This document shows, piece by piece, positions 25,757-34,025 of a DNA stretch of 64,000 nucleotides. The stretch's first letter is position 1. Every line of letters begins with the position of its first letter. The position numbers and the translations under genes are program-made. Origin of the DNA: Verrucomicrobium sp. GAS474 (GTDB lineage Bacteria > Verrucomicrobiota > Verrucomicrobiia > Methylacidiphilales > GAS474); NCBI RefSeq assembly GCF_900105685.1, contig NZ_LT629781.1:2852001-2916000 (forward strand), written 5' to 3'. The notes below the pieces were generated by a model. That model was not told the origin of the DNA. It did not search any database and worked only from the letters and a program-made list of their open reading frames with translations.

Positions 25757-26293
25757 ATGGAGCCGTTAATCCACATTGAGACAATACCGCTCAGGTCCAG
25801 CGACCTTTTTTCAGGACAAGATTTTTGGGATTGGTGCCAGGAGAGTTTTCCCGGCAACGAAGATTGTCAGCAGACGATCTTCCGGAAGGTTGATCCCTTG
25901 ACGGGCCTTCGCATAGGACTACTCCTGCTAGAGAAACTAGCAGATATTCCAGACAATGATCGGATGATCCGCGTTGTCCTATATCGCTATCCGCTTCACG
26001 AAGCGATTGACAACTTACTGTCTACTTATAGTGCTTCCGGCAATGTTCAGATCGATAAGAAGAAAGTCCTAGCCAGCCTTCTGAGTATCGAATGGTATGA
26101 GACCCGCAGATACCTACAGTCTCGATTAAAGTCTCAACCGGACGACGTGCAAAATGCCTTCCTGCCATTGATCCCGGAGGGGCTTATACCCCCGAAACTC
26201 CCTAATCGAGAGCTACCAAAAGTGAAAAGCACTAACCCAGCAGATAGTATTTCTAATGAAAATCGGACCGTTCAAAATAAGCCAAAACTATAG
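25757..26293 (+). CDS. Hypothetical protein beside the dif-like site
   Basis: This is an unrecognised protein of 178 residues if the ATG at 25757 is used. The frame is open back to a GTG at 25640, giving 217 residues. It is helical and soluble (LLLEKLADIPDND, VVLYRYPLHEAIDNLL). The last 40 residues are proline-, lysine- and asparagine-rich and probably disordered. It converges on the tniQ-like gene with only a few bases between. It may be cargo of the Tn7-like element or a resident gene. Confidence 0.45.
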   Translation: MEPLIHIETIPLRSSDLFSGQDFWDWCQESFPGNEDCQQTIFRKVDPLTGLRIGLLLLEKLADIPDNDRMIRVVLYRYPLHEAIDNLLSTYSASGNVQIDKKKVLASLLSIEWYETRRYLQSRLKSQPDDVQNAFLPLIPEGLIPPKLPNRELPKVKSTNPADSISNENRTVQNKPKL

Positions 26294-26297
26294 GCTA

Positions 26298-27614
26298 CTA
26301 TGGGATCGTCCGTTTAGGAGTAACGAGGAGGCTGAATCTCACTGAAACGATAGGCTGTCCGATGGCACCTTCAGGATGAAAGTAGTTCGGATCGGGCTCA
26401 GCACTGGCAGAGGCTAATGCACGACGGAATGATTCAAGGCAGACTCTTCCCATCAAGCGAAGACGATCACCATCGCCCAATCGGATGCTCCTGCCGTTCA
26501 TGGATGCTGGATCTCGAAGCGTGCATGAGAAGTAGTCCCATCCATTGATCCGGCGCCCCAGGATGAGGTGAAGGCGTGCTCTAGGAGACTCCTGTCGCTC
26601 CCATTCAAAGCGTTGATCGAAAAGCCAACGAGGCTTTGTTTCCTCCCAGGTTGTTCTCCAACTCAAAAACGCGGCCATCAACGGCGTAATTTCCCCTCCC
26701 CACCAGTGAGCCTCTTGGCCTGCGATATTGTTATCGTATTCAGCTGCAACTTTCAGGCAGCCAACCCGCTCAGCCTTCGATAGCTCACGACGCCAAATTC
26801 GCCTGGCGATCGCCTTGTAGATGGACGTCGCTTTCTTCAATAGTTTCTTACTCGGCCTCCGAACTTCTTCTGTACCTTCCGCAATTTCTAAATCGAGTAT
26901 ATCGTTTCTTTCGTGAGGATCGATATCCACCCATGAAGGCACCGGCAGGCCTGTAGTCACGACCCAACTGCGAAGGAGCCTTCCGTCACCTCCCATGACC
27001 TCTAGAGTTCGGCTTGGCAGCTCCTCGTGAACGAAAAGCCCCCTCACCCACTCGAATGCTTCGGCCATGCGGCTCCACTCAGTAGAGGAGAGTTGGAGAC
27101 GTTTCGGCAAAGGAACTTGGCTATTTCGAGGAGGGCGAGTTGCCCCGATCTCCCTTTCCCTCCGAAAATGCTGCGACGCCGGCTGGCCACTATTCTCTAG
27201 GGGCACCCCATGGATCGGACAGCGCGCGGTGAACGAGAGCTGGAATAGCACGGAGTGATAGCCGGACTCCCGGCAGACTGGGCATTGGCGGGGACGAACA
27301 TGAACGAACGTTCGAGCAACCCGTGCTTCGTCGCCTAGAAGATGCTCAACGAACATTTCCTTCGATTCTTCGGGAACCAAGCCAAGGGCGCCTGAGAGCT
27401 CCTCGAGATCGAAGCTATCGACACGCCACCAGTCGCCGGTTCCTGAGAGGTGCCCGATCGATCTCCGTATCTTCTGAAAGCTACAGTGATTGAAGAAGGG
27501 AAGCCGGGCTGCCATCGACCAGACAGATTCGAATGGACGCCTCCAAGGAGTAGGGAGGCAGAGGGACGCCCGGAGGCGGCGACTCCCCTGCCCTTTGATC
27601 TCTAGAGCCTTCAC
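26298..27614 (-). CDS. tniQ: TniQ/TnsD-family target-site protein
   Basis: This 438-residue protein has a TniQ-type zinc-finger signature near residues 111-135 (CPVC ... CPIH) after an N-terminal region containing WRRPFESVWSMAARL. A long helical C-terminal part follows. TniQ/TnsD proteins recruit the transposition complex to a target site via TnsC. The start overlaps the tnsC stop by ATGA (27611-27614), so the genes are coupled. The length is between short TniQ of Tn5053 types and long TnsD, so it may contain its own DNA-binding region. Confidence 0.85.
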   Translation of the reverse strand: MKALEIKGQGSRRLRASLCLPTPWRRPFESVWSMAARLPFFNHCSFQKIRRSIGHLSGTGDWWRVDSFDLEELSGALGLVPEESKEMFVEHLLGDEARVARTFVHVRPRQCPVCRESGYHSVLFQLSFTARCPIHGVPLENSGQPASQHFRREREIGATRPPRNSQVPLPKRLQLSSTEWSRMAEAFEWVRGLFVHEELPSRTLEVMGGDGRLLRSWVVTTGLPVPSWVDIDPHERNDILDLEIAEGTEEVRRPSKKLLKKATSIYKAIARRIWRRELSKAERVGCLKVAAEYDNNIAGQEAHWWGGEITPLMAAFLSWRTTWEETKPRWLFDQRFEWERQESPRARLHLILGRRINGWDYFSCTLRDPASMNGRSIRLGDGDRLRLMGRVCLESFRRALASASAEPDPNYFHPEGAIGQPIVSVRFSLLVTPKRTIP

Positions 27615-28561
27615 TTAGAGTTGCCCTCCGATAGGGTCTTGGCGACCAATGCCTCGATGCAGTTCGAGCGCCGCACGATATCCTTGATGCGTGCGGCATT
27701 GATTTCCGGATCGGAGACCGCCTTTTCTCCGTACTTGGTGAGCAAAATGCCCACCATTCTGGTGAAATAGGCCATCGGGACCTCGTCGACCTTATCGATC
27801 TTCTTTCCTTCGGCCTCGAGACGGATCGCCTCCCAAAAGTCCTGGGCGTGGTCGGCCAAACGCCAACCCTGATTCCAGGCTCTCGGAAAGTAATGTCGGG
27901 AAAAGGAGCATCCGCTACCTTGAGGAAATTCGGCCGTGTCGTATTCCTTGAGGCACTGCTGAACTTCTCGGGCCGAGGTGAGCCCCATGAAGCGTCGGCT
28001 GTGGACCATGAAGCGGCCGACGATCTGCATCTGGCCCGTCTTGCAATAGGCTTCCTTTCGTTTTGCGAGCTCCGGCTGACCGACGAGGAGGACGATGAAG
28101 GCAACGCCTCGCTTGTCGAGGTCGGTATGGATGTCCATCAGCCATTCGAATTGGATCTCCGTCAACCGCTGGGCATCGTCGATAAAGAGAACCAGGCGGT
28201 CTTCGCCGGTCGAGGTGGCTTTGTCGACGAGGAACTCGATGAGGCGGTTCCGTTTTTGCGCGGGTGAGCCCGAATCTGGGATTGCGTGTTCAGCTGCGGC
28301 GAGGAGGTCGGAAAAGAAGTTCCCCTCCCCTGAAATGCGATAGGACCGGCACGGCATTTCAAAGGTAAAGAGATCCGGCCATTCGCACCTCAACCCGAGG
28401 CGAAGGTGGCGAATTGCTCGCGTTTTCCCCATGCGCTGATAGCCCCAGATGATGGCTCCAGGACACCTCGCTTCGACCCATTCGCGAGTCGCATCGTAGA
28501 GGCTTCGGACAGCTGCCGTAGGCAGGATATATTTTGCGGTTTCGATCGGATGAGTGGACAT
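27611..28561 (-). CDS. tnsC: TnsC/TniB-type AAA+ regulator
   Basis: This 316-residue protein has Walker A GYQRMGKT (residues 40-47) and Walker B LVLFIDDAQ. Its AAA+ core is typical of TnsC/TniB, which links target selection by TniQ to the TnsA/TnsB transposase. It starts three bases after the TnsB C-terminal ORF ends and overlaps tniQ by four bases. The size is that of TniB-like forms rather than the longer Tn7 TnsC. Confidence 0.88.
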   Translation of the reverse strand: MSTHPIETAKYILPTAAVRSLYDATREWVEARCPGAIIWGYQRMGKTRAIRHLRLGLRCEWPDLFTFEMPCRSYRISGEGNFFSDLLAAAEHAIPDSGSPAQKRNRLIEFLVDKATSTGEDRLVLFIDDAQRLTEIQFEWLMDIHTDLDKRGVAFIVLLVGQPELAKRKEAYCKTGQMQIVGRFMVHSRRFMGLTSAREVQQCLKEYDTAEFPQGSGCSFSRHYFPRAWNQGWRLADHAQDFWEAIRLEAEGKKIDKVDEVPMAYFTRMVGILLTKYGEKAVSDPEINAARIKDIVRRSNCIEALVAKTLSEGNSK

Positions 28562-28564
28562 AGG

Positions 28565-29137
28565 CTAATAGGTGATGGTTCCCAGGGATAGGTCATCGAG
28601 GACCCCCTCCCGGAAAGGAGTTGGCGGCGGTTCGGATTTGACGCTCTCAAACCAGGTCTCGGATGAATCCTTAATAGGTTCCCCCGCGCTAGCTCGCTTC
28701 TCGACGTCGACGATCTTCGTGCGGGCCCTCTTCGATTTTGCCGCTTGGGCGTTGAGGAAATCGAGGTAGGCAGCAACGGGATCTGCTGTCTCGAGGTGCC
28801 GCAGTGTCTTCAGATGGCGAAGGGAATTGATCGCTTGTCGAGTGGCCAGATCGTGAGCCTGAAGGGCCCACCCCCCGTTCGCGACTAGCTGCCCGAACTC
28901 CGCCCCATCCTCGTAAAAGGCCTTCAGCGTCCGGAGATCCGAACGATTCACGTAGATCTTGAGCTTCTTTCCGGCGAGCGTGGGAACTTGTGCCAGGACC
29001 TGGTTCGAGTATCGGACGCCCATGAACGCGATGTACGGTCGCCTGCGGGTCGCCAGGCCACCTCGGATTGTCCGCATCACCGACATGGTGAGCAGAGCCA
29101 AATTATTCCGCTTGTCTGGAGGTAAGGTAACGATCAT
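28565..29137 (-). CDS. TnsB C-terminal beta-barrel and tail as a separate ORF
   Basis: This 190-residue protein starts at ATG 29135-29137 inside the 3' end of the catalytic tnsB ORF, in another frame, with a 35-base overlap. The sequence LPPDKRNNLALLTMSVMRTI, then YIAFMGVRYSNQVL and the following strands, match the C-terminal beta-barrel of Mu/TnsB transposases. A charged C-terminal tail is where TnsB normally contacts TnsC. A +1 shift near 29120 would join the parts as RYLPPDK. It may be a natural split protein, programmed frameshifting or a mutation. Confidence 0.75.
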   Translation of the reverse strand: MIVTLPPDKRNNLALLTMSVMRTIRGGLATRRRPYIAFMGVRYSNQVLAQVPTLAGKKLKIYVNRSDLRTLKAFYEDGAEFGQLVANGGWALQAHDLATRQAINSLRHLKTLRHLETADPVAAYLDFLNAQAAKSKRARTKIVDVEKRASAGEPIKDSSETWFESVKSEPPPTPFREGVLDDLSLGTITY

Positions 29138-30515
29138 TGGAGTTTTCCTGTTCGAGATGGTGAGCGATGACCTCCAGCGGGCTTTTGAAGTGCAGGCTGG
29201 TATGAGGCATTGCGTTGTAGTTTCCGATGGTGACGTCGAGGAGTTCTTCGAGGTGCTCCTGCTTGACCTTGAAGCGGATCGCGTTCTGCACGGCCGATTC
29301 CCGACGTGAGTCGGAGATGCCGCTGCCCGTCGTTGAGGGCAGACGGTGGAAGCAGTCCTCCTCCAACGTCTGAAACAGCCTTTCCAGAATCCCTCGCCGC
29401 TGCGGCGTCCGGACGGGGCCGGCATTCACATGGATGCCGATCTCGCCGACCAGCTTCTCACGCACCTGATTAGCGAAATGCGCTCGCGCATTGTCCAACC
29501 ACAGCTCGGTGGGAACCCGCCAGTGCAGCTTATCGAAGAGCTCGGTTGGCATTCCCGACCCTTTGGTCCGCTGCAAGCCCGGAATAGTGAGTTCCGGACT
29601 TTTCCAGGGTGTGATCAGCTTCTGAACGCATTCGAGAACGTCGTCTTGGTTGTAGTCGCTTTTGATCACGAGGGACCAAGCCAGAATCACGCGACTGTAT
29701 GCATCCATGATCAAGAGCAGCCACGGACGCTCCACGATTTTCGTCTCCATCATCCCTAGGGGATTGAGATATTCTAACGTGAACAGCGCATCGAGTCGGT
29801 GACCATCGAAGAGCACTCGGGCGTAGGGCCGCATTGCGGGAAGGTCGTTCGTCGTATGGCCACCCGCGAAGGTCATCTTGGCTGCGTCCGTTCCCTCTTG
29901 GCTGACGACATATCGGTAGGGTTGCTTCGCTGCCAAGCTGCGGAGGAAGAAACCAATGGCCCTCCGCCCCTGCTCTTTCGTGTTGAAGGGATACTCCGTC
30001 CCGGGGATCTTCGCCATGCGGCACTGCTCGACGAAAAGGGAATGAGCCTTTTTGAGCGACACCCGACTTTCCTTGGCTGTCCCCTTGGGATACTGACCGA
30101 GAAAGTACTGCACGACGGCTTGCTCGATGTGCGGATATGTCTCGAAGACTCTGGTAAGTTCCCCAGCTTTCGTGCCGAAGGCCCCTTCAGAGGGAACACG
30201 CCGTGTGTAAGGCTTGAGCTGCACGCGATTGATCAACGCCCGGTATCCGTAGATGCGGCCATCGTAATGGAGGGCAATGCAGCGCTGAAAGAGGCGCCTC
30301 ACCTCGACCGCCGAGACACCCCAGGTATCACGAATCGATTTCATGGGGACGCCCATCACGTAGTGCCGGACCATTGCTGCCCGCCGATCGAAGCGTTCGC
30401 GGGCGATCGGATCCATGACCTCCCGATCGACGAGAGGCCACGCTTCGAGGTTTAGGAGCGAGCAGTCGACCCGAGACCGGCCCCCCGCCGGTTTGACTGT
30501 GATTACGAGACCCAT
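29103..30515 (-). CDS. tnsB: TnsB transposase, catalytic part (DDE)
   Basis: This 470-residue protein has helix-turn-helix-like N-terminal domains and an RNase H-fold catalytic core. The likely triad is D237 (in LFDGHRLD), D341 (in LWLDNARAHF) and E378 (in RRGILERLF). It ends just after SPLEVIAHHLEQ, where a full TnsB would continue into its beta-barrel, found here in the overlapping ORF 28565-29137. It overlaps the tnsA stop (30503-30515). TnsB binds transposon ends and joins 3' ends to the target. Confidence 0.88.
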   Translation of the reverse strand: MGLVITVKPAGGRSRVDCSLLNLEAWPLVDREVMDPIARERFDRRAAMVRHYVMGVPMKSIRDTWGVSAVEVRRLFQRCIALHYDGRIYGYRALINRVQLKPYTRRVPSEGAFGTKAGELTRVFETYPHIEQAVVQYFLGQYPKGTAKESRVSLKKAHSLFVEQCRMAKIPGTEYPFNTKEQGRRAIGFFLRSLAAKQPYRYVVSQEGTDAAKMTFAGGHTTNDLPAMRPYARVLFDGHRLDALFTLEYLNPLGMMETKIVERPWLLLIMDAYSRVILAWSLVIKSDYNQDDVLECVQKLITPWKSPELTIPGLQRTKGSGMPTELFDKLHWRVPTELWLDNARAHFANQVREKLVGEIGIHVNAGPVRTPQRRGILERLFQTLEEDCFHRLPSTTGSGISDSRRESAVQNAIRFKVKQEHLEELLDVTIGNYNAMPHTSLHFKSPLEVIAHHLEQENSNDRYLTSRQAE

Positions 30516-31156
30516 AAGAGCGTCCTCCGGGTCATAGGGTTGCGATCAAGGTCTGTGCGGATGCGACCGCCGTGCGCGGCGCGAAAGACGTGGCGAAAGA
30601 TATCGCCTTCCGAGCAGGCACCGAGATTGGCCAATTGGCCGACGCAGCATGCGCCGACAATGCGAATCGCGTCTTCGAGAAAGAGGCGAATGGCTCGTTC
30701 GTTGTCCGTTTCTTTTCGAGTAATGAGCGAGACGCCCAGTTGCCAGTTTTGGAGTTGGACCTGCAGTTCCCGGAGATGCCCGCTATGGACGACCCGATAA
30801 TTGATGCCGTTCGCCTCGCTACAGGCTTTCAGCGCCGCGAGTTGTCGGAGAACCCGAGGAGCTGCTTCGTGCAGCTCCTCAAGGGTCTTCACCTCCCGCA
30901 GTTCACGACGGCCATCACGGTAAAGGACGAACATGTCTGGCCGGGTGATAAGCCTCCCCTCCCCTTTGCCGATCTGAAACAGCCCAGGCTGTTCTTTGAA
31001 ACCGACGATCTCAGGATCGGCTTCTACAGAAAGCCAGTTGAGATATTCCGGCGTCGACTGAAACTCGACGATCCGTTGGACCTTGGGGGAGTAAGCCTCC
31101 CAGTGGTTGCCTCGTTGGTTGTTACCACGACGACGCCCGAAATGACGTTTTGCCAT
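30503..31156 (-). CDS. tnsA: TnsA-type transposon endonuclease
   Basis: This 217-residue protein has the TnsA restriction-enzyme-like core: E45 (SVEADPEIVGF), D74 (TRPDMFVLY) and E88-V-K90 (LREVKT). They match the E, D and (Q/E)xK catalytic pattern. TnsA cuts the 5' strands so that the element is fully excised. It is first in the minus-strand operon and overlaps tnsB by 13 bases. The intact catalytic residues suggest that the module could be active if the TnsB split is functional. Confidence 0.88.
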   Translation of the reverse strand: MAKRHFGRRRGNNQRGNHWEAYSPKVQRIVEFQSTPEYLNWLSVEADPEIVGFKEQPGLFQIGKGEGRLITRPDMFVLYRDGRRELREVKTLEELHEAAPRVLRQLAALKACSEANGINYRVVHSGHLRELQVQLQNWQLGVSLITRKETDNERAIRLFLEDAIRIVGACCVGQLANLGACSEGDIFRHVFRAAHGGRIRTDLDRNPMTRRTLLWVS

Positions 31157-31181
31157 TGTGCTTGCCTTTCTGCGGCAACGC

Positions 31182-31233
31182 AGGTACCTTTCGGACAGAT
31201 ACCTCTCCCAAGAGAATCTGTCCTAAAGGACCT
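31182..31233. promoter_or_regulatory. Large inverted repeat upstream of tnsA
   Basis: GGACAGAT (31193-31200) and ATCTGTCC (31216-31223) are perfect arms. The repeat extends imperfectly to AGGT (31182) and ACCT (31233). It lies 26 bp upstream of the tnsA start. It may be an operator, a TnsB-binding end feature or part of a small RNA that ends at the terminator next to it. Confidence 0.5.
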
Positions 31234-31235
31234 AG

Positions 31236-31272
31236 AAAGGCGCACCGATTCCACCCGGTGCGCCTTTCTTTT
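31236..31272 (+). terminator. Strong plus-strand terminator upstream of tnsA
   Basis: AAAGGCGCACCG (31236-31247) pairs perfectly with CGGTGCGCCTTT (31256-31267), followed by CTTTTT. It faces the plus strand although no plus-strand gene precedes it, so it may end a small RNA transcribed from the tnsA leader. Confidence 0.75.
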
Positions 31273-31387
31273 TGCCGCGTTGAGTTTTCTTTGTTCTTTT
31301 TTTGAAATCCCTCCCGTTCTTGCGAGCAGGCATGGGACTTCTGGCTCACGGTAAGAGCAAGGTCTTTATTCGCAAGACTCTACTTTT

Positions 31388-31425
31388 CTCTGTTTCTACC
31401 CCCGAAACAGAGATCCGTTTTTTCT
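31388..31425 (+). terminator. Second plus-strand terminator before the coiled-coil gene
   Basis: CTCTGTTTC (31388-31396) pairs with GAAACAGAG (31404-31412), and a T-rich run (GTTTTTTCTT) follows. With the terminator at 31236 it insulates the downstream gene from read-through. Confidence 0.7.
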
Positions 31426-31471
31426 TGTCTCCTTCGGTTTACCGTCAGCCGAAAATTCGTCATCACCATAC

Positions 31472-32230
31472 GTGAGGTCGAATGAACAACCGTCTTTAGC
31501 CGAAAACACCATTCGGCAAGTCCGGCGGTTGTCTCCACATCTCAACAAGATCTTGGGGGTTCGACAGGAGGTGGTTGATACCTTAGGTCGGGCGGCCTTA
31601 TGTGGCCTCCTCGAACCTTTGCTTCAGCGCCGATATCGGAAGGAAGTCCTCTTATCGCTTAAGCGAACCGCGGGCATTTACGTGGAGTGGAACAAATTAG
31701 AGGGCGTAATTAGAAGGATCAAAGCCGCTGAACCTACCGAATACTTTCTTCAAGAGCTGACCAAGCGACGTTGGGGAAGGAAGCGGAATGCCGAAATTGA
31801 TGACATTGTCGCAGTCCTAATGGAATGGACTAATGTCGATCTTACCGCTCTCGAAGGCTATGGCGTCAGCAAACCAACTAAAGAGGATATTCGGGAGTCC
31901 GTTGAAGCGATTTTTCGCACTGAAAAGGAGGCTCTACCCAAAGACGCTCAGCTTTTCAAAAAGGTAGGAATGGCGGTACACCCTCGAGAACTCTGGTGTC
32001 AGGATAAAAGGGATGCATTGAGGGCGAAGGCCGAATTGATTCAAAAGCAGAGAGACCTGGAGAGCCAGCGAGATCAGCTTCAACGCCAACAAGAACAAGT
32101 GGAACGTGAACGGGATTTAGTAGATCGGCAGCTTGCTGACCTGAACCGACCAAAAAAACGAACGGCAACACGTTCCGGCAAAGCAGTGAAGCGAATCAAC
32201 GAGGCACTAAGTCGTTCGGGAACGATTTAA
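31472..32230 (+). CDS. Coiled-coil protein of unknown function
   Basis: This is a 252-residue protein I do not recognise, starting at GTG 31472. The N-terminal two thirds are helical. The C-terminal part is a clear coiled coil (residues about 185-230, with repeated QRDLESQRDQLQRQ), followed by a basic tail (RPKKRTATRSGK). It has no membrane segment. Its 3' end overlaps the convergent helix-turn-helix gene by 35 bases. It may be cargo of the Tn7-like element. Confidence 0.5.
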   Translation: MRSNEQPSLAENTIRQVRRLSPHLNKILGVRQEVVDTLGRAALCGLLEPLLQRRYRKEVLLSLKRTAGIYVEWNKLEGVIRRIKAAEPTEYFLQELTKRRWGRKRNAEIDDIVAVLMEWTNVDLTALEGYGVSKPTKEDIRESVEAIFRTEKEALPKDAQLFKKVGMAVHPRELWCQDKRDALRAKAELIQKQRDLESQRDQLQRQQEQVERERDLVDRQLADLNRPKKRTATRSGKAVKRINEALSRSGTI

Positions 32231-32423
32231 GAGCCCGCTGAATCCGAAGAACGGTGGTGACCAGCACGTTCAGGTCTCCGGCTTCGATCTTTTGGACCGT
32301 GCGGATGTTGAGATCGGCCAGCTCGGCCAGTCGTTCCTGAGAGATCTTCTGGCGGGTCCGAACGCGACGAACATTGCTACCAAAGGCGGCAAGATCACTT
32401 TTTTCGGGCTTCGTCGAGGGCAC
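32196..32423 (-). CDS. Small XRE-family helix-turn-helix regulator
   Basis: This 75-residue protein consists almost entirely of an XRE/Cro-type helix-turn-helix: FGSNVRRVRTRQKISQERLA, then ELADLNIRTVQKIEAGDLNV. It starts at a GTG (32421-32423). An inverted-repeat region directly upstream may be its own operator. No toxin partner is adjacent in the same direction, so it is not clearly an antitoxin. Confidence 0.75.
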   Translation of the reverse strand: MPSTKPEKSDLAAFGSNVRRVRTRQKISQERLAELADLNIRTVQKIEAGDLNVLVTTVLRIQRALKSFPNDLVPR

Positions 32424-32428
32424 GCCCT

Positions 32429-32476
32429 ATTACGCCGTGATTTGAATTTGACGAACACGGCGCAATGGGGCGTAAT
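32429..32476. promoter_or_regulatory. Nested inverted repeats upstream of the XRE gene
   Basis: ATTACGCC (32429-32436) pairs with GGCGTAAT (32469-32476). Inside it, CGCCGTG (32433-32439) pairs with CACGGCG (32456-32462). The position, just before the regulator's start, fits an autoregulatory operator. Confidence 0.45.
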
Positions 32477-32502
32477 TCGGTCAACCAATCAGACCATCAT
32501 TT

Positions 32503-33264
32503 ATGCAGCTTCACGTCTCTGAAGTGCTCGAAAAGGCTTCGCCAAGATTTCCTCTTTGGGCAGAGATATCCCTATCGATGTTGCTCTGGGGCCTGGTCCC
32601 GCTTCTCGCTGGCTGCGGAAAGCCGGAGAATCCCTTCAGCGGCGTAAATGAGGCTCTCAAGGCCTCCTCAAAGGTCATAGTCATCACCCCGGCGCGACCG
32701 GGACTCTTTCTCTCGAGCAAGGCTGAGATCCCGGCCGGTAAAGAAGTGAAAGTGGTGGAGAAGGCGGGGGAACAGGAATTCGTCGTCGTCTACGGAAATA
32801 ACGGTAAGCCAGTGAGCGTACTTATTCCCCTCACCTCCGAGCGCATCCAGGTCGTTACCGACGCTCCTACCCTTGCCGACTACGACAGCAAGATATCGAA
32901 GCTGACAGCACCGCCCACTCCGGCTCCGACGGCAAGCTCCGGTGGCTCGGGCGACTCCTCTGGCGGGCTCGGTAGCCAGCCCAAGGGCAAAGGAGCTTGG
33001 GGACTCACCCTTGGCATGACCCAAGCCGAGGTGAAGAAGCTCAAGGGAAGTCCGGATTCGATCAACGGCGACGTCTGGTTTTACGAACCCCTCAGCCCCG
33101 GACATGACTTAGCTCGTGAAGGGTCGAGCAGCGCCATCGCCTATTTGCCCTTCGGTGGATTGCTAGCGCAAAGCGCCAGTGAAAAGGCAGCCCCCAAGAA
33201 GAAGAAGTACCTCGTCTATTTCACTAACGGTGTCGTTTCAAACGTGATTGTGCAGAGCTTCTAA
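32503..33264 (+). CDS. Putative lipoprotein
   Basis: This 253-residue protein has an N-terminal hydrophobic segment and a lipobox LLAGC near residue 38, so it is probably an anchored lipoprotein. The leader is long, so a start downstream may be used. An SH3-like beta region follows (residues about 55-125). A Pro/Thr/Gly/Ser linker leads to a C-terminal domain (WGLTLGMTQAEVKKLKGSP) of the type seen in small outer-membrane assembly-like lipoproteins. Function unknown. Confidence 0.6.
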   Translation: MQLHVSEVLEKASPRFPLWAEISLSMLLWGLVPLLAGCGKPENPFSGVNEALKASSKVIVITPARPGLFLSSKAEIPAGKEVKVVEKAGEQEFVVVYGNNGKPVSVLIPLTSERIQVVTDAPTLADYDSKISKLTAPPTPAPTASSGGSGDSSGGLGSQPKGKGAWGLTLGMTQAEVKKLKGSPDSINGDVWFYEPLSPGHDLAREGSSSAIAYLPFGGLLAQSASEKAAPKKKKYLVYFTNGVVSNVIVQSF

Positions 33265-33278
33265 ACGAGACTCGGCCT

Positions 33279-34010
33279 ATGCGTATCCTAGTCGCAGGCG
33301 ATCTTCACAATCGAAAGGAATGGTTCGCGTGGCTATCGACCCAGGTAGCCCAATTCGATCTCGTCGCTTTGCCTGGCGACCTGCTCGATATCTTCCAGCC
33401 TGACCTTCCACGCCAAAGGGCATTCGTTGAGGAATGGTTCGCTGCCGAGGCCGAGAAAGGCACCGCTCTTGCATGGTGCTCCGGCAATCACGACGGCGGC
33501 CGATGGTTCACCAATCGTATCGAGGGGCCCTGTTGGACCGATCGCTTGCGATTCCCCTCGGTCGTCGGAGATCTTGAGTGCAAGGAATTCGTGTCCTTGT
33601 CAGGGGAGCGCTTCTTGGTTAGTTGCATTCCGCATTCCGAGGCACCTACAGAATCATGGGAAAGCGCGGTGGAGAGCTTGCTCACCCAAGGCTGGCAAAA
33701 GCGCCAGGAACTCAGTTGGTGTCCCTGGATCGTTTTGGCTCATAACCCTCCGGTCCATACGGCGGTGGCTGCGACCCCCAATGATAGCGGCGGCAGCGAT
33801 CACATTCGTCTTTGGGTGGAGCGATTCCAGCCTGACTACCTTCTTTCGGGGCACCTTCACCAGGCGCCCGATCTGGGTAGTTTCCGCGCCGAATTAGGGC
33901 AGTGTCTATGCCTTAACCCAGGATACGTCGAGGAAGCGGAGATGCCCTCCCATATTACTGTAGATACCCGGACGAAGGCTGTCCTCCATCACCGCGGGAC
34001 CGCGTCCTAG
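33279..34010 (+). CDS. Calcineurin-like metallophosphoesterase
   Basis: This 243-residue cytoplasmic protein has the metallophosphoesterase metal-binding motifs in order: GDLH (residues 7-10), GDLLD, GNHDGG, AHNPP and SGHLHQ. The short form with no extra domains resembles YfcE-like or small nucleotide/DNA phosphoesterases. The substrate cannot be inferred. It lies 14 bp after the lipoprotein gene and may be co-transcribed. Confidence 0.85.
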   Translation: MRILVAGDLHNRKEWFAWLSTQVAQFDLVALPGDLLDIFQPDLPRQRAFVEEWFAAEAEKGTALAWCSGNHDGGRWFTNRIEGPCWTDRLRFPSVVGDLECKEFVSLSGERFLVSCIPHSEAPTESWESAVESLLTQGWQKRQELSWCPWIVLAHNPPVHTAVAATPNDSGGSDHIRLWVERFQPDYLLSGHLHQAPDLGSFRAELGQCLCLNPGYVEEAEMPSHITVDTRTKAVLHHRGTAS

Positions 34011-34025
34011 CTCGGAAGCGTTCAA

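Larger units (their letters stand above)
26298..31156 (-). mobile_element. Tn7-like transposition module (tnsA-tnsB-tnsC-tniQ)
   Basis: Five overlapping or closely packed minus-strand genes encode TnsA endonuclease, a split TnsB, TnsC and TniQ. TnsA and TnsB together imply cut-and-paste transposition. There is no Cas gene or CRISPR array nearby, so this is not a CRISPR-guided form. I could not define the transposon ends by eye. By analogy with Tn7, the right end should lie upstream of tnsA (beyond 31156). Confidence 0.85.

Noticed and set aside
25591-25779. 62-residue frame starting in the dif-like site
   Set aside because: It overlaps the longer hypothetical gene in another frame and has no recognisable features. 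It cannot be fully excluded (ATG at 25606).
26298-31156. CRISPR-associated transposon
   Set aside because: TnsA, TnsB, TnsC and TniQ are present, but there is no Cas12k or Cascade gene and no repeat-spacer array in the window.
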